Source of the DNA: Taxillus chinensis
Taxonomy: Eukaryota > Streptophyta > Magnoliopsida > Santalales > Loranthaceae
Reading direction: 5' to 3'
Length of the DNA: 64,000 nt
Assembly (NCBI GenBank): GCA_023512835.1
Contig: CM042085.1
Span: forward strand, 46,362,189-46,426,188
Below the pieces are notes generated by a model. It made no database searches. It saw only the letters and a list, made by a program, of their open reading frames with translations, and was not told the DNA's origin. Positions 56,419 through 64,000 of this stretch are shown in pieces. Each line of letters starts with the position of its first letter. Within the stretch, counting starts at the first letter, position 1. The position numbers and the translations under genes were made by a program.

Positions 56419-57110
56419 GAGCTGGTGGAGCAACAAACCCTAAACCTAAAACAGAGGGGCTTCTCCTCCTTATATAGACAACACAACATCAAAACGACGT
56501 AGTTTTGATTAAGTGAATCCCAGCATCAAAATGACGTAGTTTTGATGGAACAAGATATGACTTTCCCACATCCATACACACCAAAATAGTCATAATTCCA
56601 ACATGGACCTTTGGGAAAAGATGATTAGAATGACAAAACCAAGGCAACCATGCAAAAACATGCCTGCACGCCATATTGAACGCCAATTCCCCAATTGGCG
56701 TGCAGCTCCAAATGCACTAAAACTTCACCCCAAGCCTCCTTGCATCTTGTAGAGGTCTGAGAAGCAAAAATATGCTTACACGTGAAATAGGTGAATTCAC
56801 ATGCAGCTCCAAATGCTCTGAAATTTCTGTGGTAGATAGAGGACCTCATTCTAAGAAACGTTTGTTCTTGCACGCCAATTGTTTGAGGCCATCTACCCTA
56901 TCAAAAGTGAGCTCCAAGATCAGCCAAAATAGCTTAAAACCGCCTGTATACGCATAGCATCTTCCTAGGGCACAAATGTACGTTATCACTTGTCACATGC
57001 ACCTCCCAAAAGTCTCCTCTTAGGCTCATCTCTTACCTCAAACTTATGCACCAACATCCAAGGTGTTTGTGGTTAACTTCTTACACACGGGTTACACACG
57101 GGTCATTACA
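55259..57110 (-). repeat. Solo Tekay LTR (1.85 kb)
   Basis: TGTCACGCCCCGG to GGTCATTACA with CTGCC on both sides (55254-55258 and 57111-57115). No internal region, so it arose by LTR-LTR recombination after insertion in the copia spacer. Contains 26-bp-type units (55765-55895), (CT)n (56371-56417), AAACCCTAAA (about 56431), TATA (about 56472), ACGT palindromes (about 56488-56510 and 56524-56545) and hairpins near 56676-56706 and 56778-56808. Confidence 0.92.
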
Positions 57111-57115
57111 CTGCC

Positions 57116-57868
57116 TATCTTAGGGGGAGTCCTCACTATTCCCCCAGATTGTGTCTCTATTAGAGTAATAGTTGGAGGTCAAATTGTATGATCATGTGAT
57201 TCAAAAAGACACTGTGTTGAGCTCTGTCCTTGTAAAAAGGCTCATGAACAAGCACTAAAAAGTTGATGCTCTACAAAAGAGGAGAGACAACTCACGCAGA
57301 CAATCTGAATGATCAAACTCCAAACTCTACCTATACTGTGTTGTAAATTAGACATTGATAGAGTGTGTGTTCTGATTCTCAATAGGGCCATCTTGTCTCT
57401 CAAGTCATCTATGCTGAACTGAAAATCATTGTTGGATCAGGGTTGTGGTAACATTCGGTTGACCATGTGTATACCAAACAATTTAATTCTAGTTCCTGAA
57501 TCATACTCACATGCTAATCCGAGAGTGAGAAGGTGAGGCCTCCACTGAGTGAGTTTTGCTAAATGTGTGAGGAGACTCTAAATTCATGACTAGGTTGTTG
57601 CAATTGATAAACCATGGTTTACTGGATGCTTTGTTAACATAGTGATCACTTTCTAGTACATGATGTAGTGTGATGAAATACTTAATCATTTCTAAGGTAA
57701 ATGGAAAGTTAAATGGTAGTGATGCAGTAGCCATACATTTAAACCAGGTATTACGGTTGAAAGAAATCAAGTTCTGGGCACATAATTTCAATTCCACTCA
57801 CAACACTGTTCATCATGCATAATATTATGTGAATTATCATAAGCATCACATGTATGTTATTAAGTGCT
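57116..57868 (+). other. Copia post-pol spacer, right part
   Basis: Begins with TTAGGGGGAGTCC (a polypurine-like word common after SIRE pol) and then non-coding sequence. No domain seen on either strand. Confidence 0.5.
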
Positions 57869-58325
57869 GAAAAAGTCCAGAGAAATCCACCGTTCGCTGA
57901 ATTCGTAGTCGACCTCGAAGCAAACTGCATCGAAGAACTGCTGGATCGAAGACTGCTGCTTCGAAGCCTCGAGGGTCGTAGCCTCGAAGCATCCTAATGC
58001 AGCTTCGTAGAGTCGTAGTCCAAAGGATCGAAGCGAGATGGAGTCTGTCACTTACTACTCAAGCATCGCAGACAAGTCAGCACGTCACTGTGCACTTAAA
58101 ATGGAAGTTACACCGACTTAAGGGGTGACGTGCACTCGTTGCTTGAGTATTCCAACGGGTGGATCCAGATAATAAAGAGGCGGGTCAGAGAAAAGAACAC
58201 GGACCATGAAGACAAACCGACAGAGTAAGTGATTTTTACGGTACACTTCTCAACTCATATATAAGTCACTGATAGAAACAAAGCTCGAAGTTATGTTCGT
58301 CGTTTTCACACTCAAACCCTAACCC

Positions 58326-58390
<65 letters not shown>

Positions 58391-58481
58391 CTGTCTCTTT
58401 CTCTCTTTCTCTCTCCCCTGACCACCTTCGAACCTTACAATCTCTCTCTGCGAGTGTCTCTTTCTCTCTCTACAAGCTCAA
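57869..58481 (+). promoter_or_regulatory. LTR-like leader before the copia post-pol gene
   Basis: Rich in TCGAAG and TCGTAG words like the copia LTR at 61883 onward, and starts TGCTG where that LTR starts TGTTG. Contains TATATAAG at about 58258-58265, a telo-box AAACCCTAA (58314-58322) and a long CT run (58329-58383), then the first ATG of the downstream frame. This order is that of a promoter with 5' UTR. Could be a decayed internal LTR. Confidence 0.5.
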
Positions 58482-59150
58482 TGGCAGGACCAAGCTCATC
58501 GCTGGCTGACGATCTACGCAACATCGTCCCGGGATTCATCATCGATTGGGAAGCCATAGGCGACGCCAAAGCCAGCTGGCTGGACGAATTCAGAAGTCGC
58601 CTCGATGAAACCGGTATTGCATCTGTCTGCTCAGGGATGCAAGACTTGCTGATAGAAGATGTCTCGGAATTTTACGAGACCATGGTATTCGCTGGAGACG
58701 ACATGTGGGAATGGTACACGGAGTGCGATTCGAGTCTCTGCCGAAATGCTCCGAAATGCACTTCCACTCCCGAAAGGTGACTTTGATCCTCTTCCTAGTC
58801 TCTCCAGAGAATAGTGTAAGTCTATTCTTGGGTATTCCAATCCCGGAAAGCAAGGTCAGGGAGCCCTGAAGATTGGGTTTTCCGGTCAGGCACTGGCGAC
58901 TCTCATAGTCACCGGACAGTGCCTACTGTGTAAGAAGACTACTCATGACTCTGCAAGCCATGAGCAGATGAAGATCATGTGTAGTGTTCTACAGGGAAGA
59001 CGAGTAGACTGGGGAACTCAGATACACTCCATGATCAAAAGCAAGAAGGGACACTTTGGCTAATTCTCACCAAAGTCCTAAGGTTCCTACACCCTGACGT
59101 ATTCTGCAACAGACCTTCAGTGCCACTACCGACCAAATAAATATTTAAAA
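58482..59150 (+). pseudogene. Putative plant transposon-type domain (post-pol gene, N-terminal part)
   Basis: First Met at 58482 (MAGPSSSLADDLRNIVPGFI; a longer frame from 58454 reads into the CT run). About 95 residues are open: 'MQDLLIEDVSEFYETMVFAG'. After frameshifts the readable blocks are GYSNPGKQGQGALKIGFSGQ, ALATLIVTGQCLLC, CSVLQGRRVDWGTQIHSMIK and KVLRFLHPDVFCNRPSVPL. The pattern resembles the 'putative plant transposon protein' domain found in several plant element ORFs. Function unknown. Confidence 0.5.
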
Positions 59151-59309
59151 GCATTTATGAGGATGGTCGGCTAGAGATCAAGTTGATGAAGAGGCCTGAG
59201 TCAAGTGCAAGAAGTCATGCAGGAGACACAGCCAGCTCTGTATGAGCCCCAGCTCGCATACCACGACAACCGGTACGTGTCCCATAGACTTCTAGGGGCT
59301 CCTTTGCAT

Positions 59310-60258
59310 CTACCGCAACAATACATATAGCTGAAGTGGTGGAGAACACTGCCAGAACTCATCTCCCCACTAGTTCTACACCTGAGGAGGTCCCTACTAC
59401 CGAGTTGCCCAAGGATACTGCAGAAACTAGAGCACCTGTAGATGGAGGGCAGACACCAGCACAAGAAACCCCAGAGGATAGGGGTAGGACACCTATTCTG
59501 TTGAGCTCTCTTGGGGAGACTGAGCTACAAGACTTCTATATGGAATATGCCAAGGCTCATATGACCCCCGCCGAATTACGAAAGGCATGGATCACCTTTG
59601 GTAAGTAGATGGTAGATAGAGACCATATGATTAATTAGTTGGTTGATCAGGGTCTTGTAAGAAGAGACCCAGTGGAACCCGTATCAATGGTTGCCCCATC
59701 TCCCATCATGGTGGACTCACCTGCCAATTCTACTCCTCGTGATGCTGAGATGGTACCAATTGCGGTGGAAGAAGAAGCAGAAGAAGAAGAAACCCTTGGC
59801 GCTGCAGCCAATGACTCCGATCCAGGAGCTATCCCACAGGTCCTTGAGACTGTGGAAAGGACTGAGATGGCCACACCATCTGCACCTGTAATTCATCAAG
59901 TGGCCACTCAAGTGAGTGAGGAGTTCGTAGCCAATATCCCAATGGCTATCCCAGTACCAGCTGCATCTCGCTCACGATCTCTGACGGCCGAAGAAGTAGA
60001 TCTTCTGGCAAGCAAGTTCATTAAGAAACTGATTTCCTCTGGCATCCTCAAAACATCAGTATCTCAGGCCTTTGAAGAACGACTGGCTACCATGGAGTCA
60101 GGTATGGAAGAGGTACGAACTCAAGTTGAATTATCAGACCGTACCCTAGACAAGGTGCAGCAAGAAATGATATCACTCACACGTGTGACCACCGATGGGT
60201 TTAAACATCTAGAGGAACACTGTGAAGACATTAAAGGAGCTTACCAGAGACAATAGAA
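59310..60258 (+). pseudogene. Post-pol gene, acidic and coiled-coil part
   Basis: Two frames: 59336-59608 (Pro/Thr/Glu-rich, ending LQDFYMEYAKAHMTPAELRK) and 59639-60256 (acidic run VEEEAEEEETLG, then a heptad-rich segment 'VSQAFEERLATMESGMEEVR' and 'LDKVQQEMISLTRVTTDGFK'). Stops near 59608 and 59638 interrupt them. SIRE elements are known to carry a post-pol frame with a coiled coil, sometimes called env-like; no signal peptide or membrane segment is seen here. Confidence 0.5.
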
Positions 60259-60731
60259 AGGACTCAGTACAACTCTGGGAGCTATTCTTTCTGAATGTCA
60301 TCGTCTTGCCAGTGACAAAATATCTCTCACTGTCAAAAATACACTCCCACAGCCATCCAACCGGCCTGCACCTGAACCTGTGGATACTCCACATCCAGCA
60401 GTGCCTTCCCCGAGTCACTCACCACCTCCATCTACTGCCACTTACATGCGGGAGAAAGCGCACACACAGAACCACTATCATCACAGATTCTGATGATGAT
60501 GATGATGATGTTCCCGTTGCAACCCGCATGAAGAAACAGACAGCTGCTCCCTGTCAACCATCTTCTTCCACTCAGCCTGGTCCCTCCTCTACCCATCCAA
60601 GTATGGCTGAGTATAACATGCCTGCTTCACCTACCAAACCAACCACTACCACCACCGACCAACCATTAGCCCCACCGCGCACTGTAACAACTGGAGGCAC
60701 CTTAGCTGAACTTGCTGCATTCAATACCTAA
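60259..60731 (+). pseudogene. Post-pol gene, Ser/Pro/Thr linker with Asp run
   Basis: Low-complexity linker with (GAT)n at about 60490-60510 encoding SDDDDDDVP, then Ser/Pro/Thr-rich sequence. Frames shift at about 60250 and 60470. No fold predicted. Confidence 0.45.
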
Positions 60732-61472
60732 GTTGCTGGGGATACCACTACACGGATGTGTGGCTACGAAGCCTTCTTCACCAGACCTGACCTATGTCGA
60801 CTACTACATGACGGTGAAGAAATGGATAATATTGAGATGACTTAGTTCATCTTCGCACAGAAGTTATTCCTAGAGAAGCTACCTCTCCATATCCGCAGAG
60901 ATACCAGGGTGGAACTCTGTTTGCCGATCATGCAGGCTTAGCTCCTCGATGATACAGCAATGATCGAGATTATACAGGGTCGCAGATATGAGAACTCCTT
61001 CCATCCCTGGAATGAGGTAGACCATGTGCTCATTCCCTACTTGTCAACCTCCCCGCACTGGTTTCTTCTCGATATTGACTTCAAGAACCAATGGATCGTC
61101 ATCTTCGACTTCAAACCTAGTACTTTACTAATCCATCGGCGTGAACAACTCCGTGAATTCAATCGCACCCTCACCCGTCTCATGCAGGGATATTCGCATG
61201 GGTGTGGTGGCTATCATCTCTCCAAGCCGATGGAAATTACTCGAGTCAACCAAGGCGTTCCTACTCAGGATGATGCTCATAGCTACGGCTTCTATGTTTG
61301 CCATTACATTTATATCCTAACCACCAACGGGTTCCCTACTCTCGTGCCTGAATTTGATTGTGTGAGCAGTCGAGCTACCTCGTTACATTTGACTCCTACT
61401 CAACTCCTGCGTGAGCAAACTGCTGTTTTTCTGTTTACACAGAGTGTACTCTACTTTGAATTTAACCCATAA
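60732..61472 (+). pseudogene. Ulp1-like (C48) peptidase domain, catalytic Cys apparently lost
   Basis: Blocks in order: FFTRPDLCRLLHDGEEMDN, 'FIFAQKLFLEKLPLHIRRD', then a 170-residue open frame from 60960 with LIPYLSTSPHWFLLDIDFKN (the His-Trp pair of Ulp1 proteases), WIVIFDFKPS (Asp), and VPTQDDAHSYGFYVCHY, which fits the Gln...Asp-Cys-Gly-x-Phe-x-Cys block. In that block Ser-Tyr-Gly stands where Asp-Cys-Gly is expected, so the nucleophile is Tyr. Ends at TAA 61470-61472. Stops at about 60841 and 60939 break the N-terminal part. Active members cleave SUMO-type conjugates. Confidence 0.5.
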
Positions 61473-61870
61473 CTGTCTTGTACTCTAATTCCTTGTACAC
61501 TGCCTCTCTTACTTTTCACTTTTCTGTGTACTTACTGTTTGTTAGTTACCGTTTATGTATATCTTTTCTCTGCTGCATGCTGTTCTGAGATTTATTCTAT
61601 TGCTCCCATGAGGTCTGTGTTCTGGTGCTTGTTCCTCACCCCAGAAAGGGGGAGTGTCCCTCAGGGGAGCAAGCTTGTAGGGGGAGTTATCCTTGACAGG
61701 AGCCAACTAACGCAGCCTTCATGCCTACGGGGGAAAGGAGTGTGTATTTTTGTAATTTTGATCTCCTCCAAATTCTTTATATGCAAAGATATCTTCTAAT
61801 TAATCTAAGATATCCCATCAAACTCGTAGTCTCAGACTTCATGTATTTACCCGTTGTCAGCTTACATTAA
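61473..61870 (+). other. Copia 3' UTR
   Basis: Non-coding, with two purine words GAAAGGGGGAGTG (about 61645) and TAGGGGGAGTTA (about 61678) before the true tract at 61871. No coding signal. Confidence 0.55.
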
Positions 61871-61882
61871 ATAGGGGGAGAT
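61871..61882 (+). other. Copia polypurine tract
   Basis: ATAGGGGGAGAT directly followed by TGTTGGGA, the standard junction of Ty1/copia 3' LTRs in plants. Confidence 0.85.
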
Positions 61883-63735
61883 TGTTGGGAATATAGGATT
61901 TGATGAAGCTGCCAAAATATAGTCTAAGTCTGGAGACTTGAAGAACCGAAGGTCATAGGGTTGAAGAGTCGAGTTCGTAGAAGTGCAACTGTCATAGGAC
62001 GTATTGGCAAGAGACTCGTCGACTCGTAGGGTCTAGACAGTCAAGGTGAAACAGTGACAGAACACTGCGAGTCATGGATCCAGGGTCGAAGGTCGTAGAG
62101 TCATAGTACGGAAAAGAGAGCATTACTGCAAGCGTCAATAAGTTCGGAGACTGGTAGAGTCGAAGAATACTTAAGAATAGTAACAAAATCTAAATGACTC
62201 GTAGACTCGCAGCCTTCGAACACTGTTAAGAAAATAGAACCCGTAGACTCGTAGGTTGAAGGTTGAAGAGTCGAGCTATAAAGACTGGCAAACAAATGAA
62301 ACTATAACTCAAGGAGGGTCGTAAAGTCGCAGACTCGTAGACTCAAGGGATACAGTCATTATAAAGAAATTGCCACACTTCTAGACTCGGAGATCAATGG
62401 CTGAGAGTTGTAGCTGAAGGGTCGTAGCCTTACAGAAACTCAGTTTATGAGCCTCTATGAAAGACTATGGAAGAAAAGCAAAGTTTAAGACTCGTAGAGT
62501 CGAAGATTTTCAGAGCCACTTAGTCAAATATAGTAAACTGAGAGACCCGAAGGTCGTAGACCCGCAGAGCTAGGGTCGTAGACTCGTAGCTATAATAACA
62601 GGTAGATTAGACGGACTACGAAGAAGTCACTCTAAGCGTCATTCGAAGAGTCGCAAACTCGTAGAGTCGTAGACTCGCAGAGTCGTAGACTCGCAGAGTC
62701 GTAGACTTCATTTAATGGAGTGACACAAAAGGCTAATCCAACCTGAACTCTAGCCTCGAAGACTAGAAGATATGAATCGTAGACTCACAGAAACAAACAC
62801 TATAAAGCCTGAAGCAAATCTTTGCAACTTCCTACAGGTTCTAACTGAAATCTTCGAGTTAACGAACCTATGAGGCATCTACCTCCGAGGCAGACTTAAA
62901 ACCCTAAACACAGTCACTTAGCGATATCGTCAGCTAGGGTTCATTCAGCAAGTCTGCACCATTCCGAGCAGCTGAGCGCATTAATGACACATTAATTGCT
63001 ACCAACTGCCATCCACAGATGAATGGCCAAGATCGACTGCATGTCAAATACGCAGTATGGGCATCTAATCTGCAAATCAGAGCAGATCAACCCATCCCCT
63101 ATCATTCCGCATTTTCAGTGGCGGGAAGTTAGTTTGTCGGGATGGACGTCATGGTGCACGAGCACTTTAATCTTAAAAATATATCTCTCACACACTTAAC
63201 GACAAAAATCAAGAGTTTAACCTCTCTCTCAAAAGAAAGAAACACACAGAATACAAGACAATGGTTCTGACACACTTCAAATAAATAATCCTTTGTAGAA
63301 CCAACAAAAGGGTGGGTGTTCCAACGAAAGAGAGAGAGACTCTGAGAGAATTCTGAGATGTGTTGTGCGCCGTAGTGAATCAAGAACAAGAGAGTAATCC
63401 ATCTGATTATTCAAGAACTTTTTGTTCATCAAAGATCTAGCACTTCCATTAAGTCTAATCTCTGTGTTGTTTTCCACACATCAATCTATCATAAACCATC
63501 ACTTTCATTACTGAGATCTGTGGAGAAAAGAGCATTTACTCTCTTCTCAGTTTTGTCTGATAGTTCATCATCACTCACGTTATCACTCACAACACTCCTG
63601 TCATCTGCTCCATAAATACTTCCATCATAGTGATCTAAAGAGGAATCCAAAACCAGCTAACAGTCTAACTTCCGCAAACGAAGAATGTCTATTCACCCCC
63701 CCCCCCTTTATACTCACTTTGGGACCTATAGATTT
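61883..63735 (+). repeat. Copia (SIRE-like) 3' LTR
   Basis: Starts TGTTGGGAATATAGG. Very rich in GACTCGTAG / GAGTCGTAG words from 61970 to 62710. TATAAAG at 62811-62817, telo-box AAACCCTAAAC near 62899. The far end is taken near the CACCCCCC tract (63694-63707) and GGGACCTATA, as in other copia LTRs; the exact base is unsure because no twin is in the window. Confidence 0.7.
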
Positions 63736-64000
63736 CTATGTGGGCCTATAGTGGATGAAGTTGCTCCACACATTAATGAACCAATCGCTGATATTGATGT
63801 CGATTTATGTGCTCAAGTTGAACCAAATACTGATAAGCTTAGAATACCAACTGACGTGGTTGCAAACCTGAGTGCTAACATTGTTAAAGAAGGAGAACAA
63901 GTTCAAATGAGTTCTCCTATTGTAATGACACACCTCAAGGAATGCCAATAGGGTCACATGATGCGGAGATGTCTGACGATATTCATGCTGATGGTGCTTC
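63736..64000 (+). pseudogene. Coding-like flank right of copia LTR
   Basis: About 67 open codons (IVDEVAPHINEPIADIDVDL to HLKECQ, stop at 63951), then continuing in another frame (GMPIGSHDAEMSDDIHADGA) to the window edge. The acidic, low-complexity make-up resembles the link between integrase and RT in copia Pol, but this is a guess. It would then be the element that the copia LTR or its parent inserted into. Confidence 0.35.

Noticed and set aside
56286..56502. Ser/Leu-rich frames over CT repeats (also 44080-44262)
   Set aside because: Microsatellite translation inside LTRs.
58311..58327. Telomeric repeat (AAACCCTAACCCT)
   Set aside because: Only one and a half units; better read as a telo-box in a promoter leader.

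Overview
The window is a nested block of plant LTR retrotransposons, most likely from the pericentromeric or otherwise repeat-dense part of a flowering-plant chromosome. I see no intact host gene, no tRNA or rRNA gene and no CRISPR array. Evidence for a plant: the Ty3/gypsy lineages are plant-restricted (Tekay/Del-type chromovirus with chromodomain, Athila-type, Tat/Ogre-type), primer-binding sites match plant initiator-Met and Asp tRNAs, there is a SIRE-like Ty1/copia element, a CACTA transposon end, and fragments of plant genes.

Layout from left to right. 1-147 is the end of a Tekay LTR that cuts into an Athila-type element on the minus strand (148-4184; gag, protease, tRNA-Asp primer site, 1.5 kb 5' LTR). 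4185-4270 is a sliver of Tekay 3' UTR. 4292-13072 is Tekay copy A (minus, two LTRs, badly frameshifted). A appears to sit inside Tekay copy B (minus, 13073-19964, better preserved), close to B's pol stop. B in turn abuts the protease of Tekay copy C (plus), which runs 19965-21818 and 39435-41467. C is split by a complete 17.6 kb Tat/Ogre-type element (21819-39434, duplicated target TTGAG) with 3.1 kb LTRs, an upstream ORF1, gag, protease with a G-patch, a probable spliced intron, RT, two RNase H domains and integrase. After a truncated C LTR comes a gag segment D (to about 42657).

The right part holds a non-autonomous Tekay derivative (42888-51348, target duplication GAGCA, nearly identical 1.98 kb LTRs, no working genes), then a stretch with plant gene fragments ending in a CACTA terminus at 53940, then a SIRE-like copia element (pol end 53941-54732, a solo Tekay LTR at 55259-57110 with target duplication CTGCC, a degenerate post-pol gene with a plant-transposon-type domain, coiled coil and Ulp1-like peptidase fold, polypurine tract and 3' LTR from 61883).

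Nearly every coding region is broken by stops or frameshifts, so this is a graveyard rather than a set of cooperating genes. Three themes stand out. (1) Differences between near-identical copies cluster at CAG/CTG trinucleotides, often as single-base losses, which looks more like consensus error at CHG-methylated cytosines than mutation. (2) The Tekay and Athila LTRs, from distant lineages, share a U3 promoter block with the same order of parts: hairpins with covarying arms, ACGT palindromes and a TATA box. (3) The Tekay family carries a duplicated hairpin plus polypurine cassette at its pol stop and at its LTR border.
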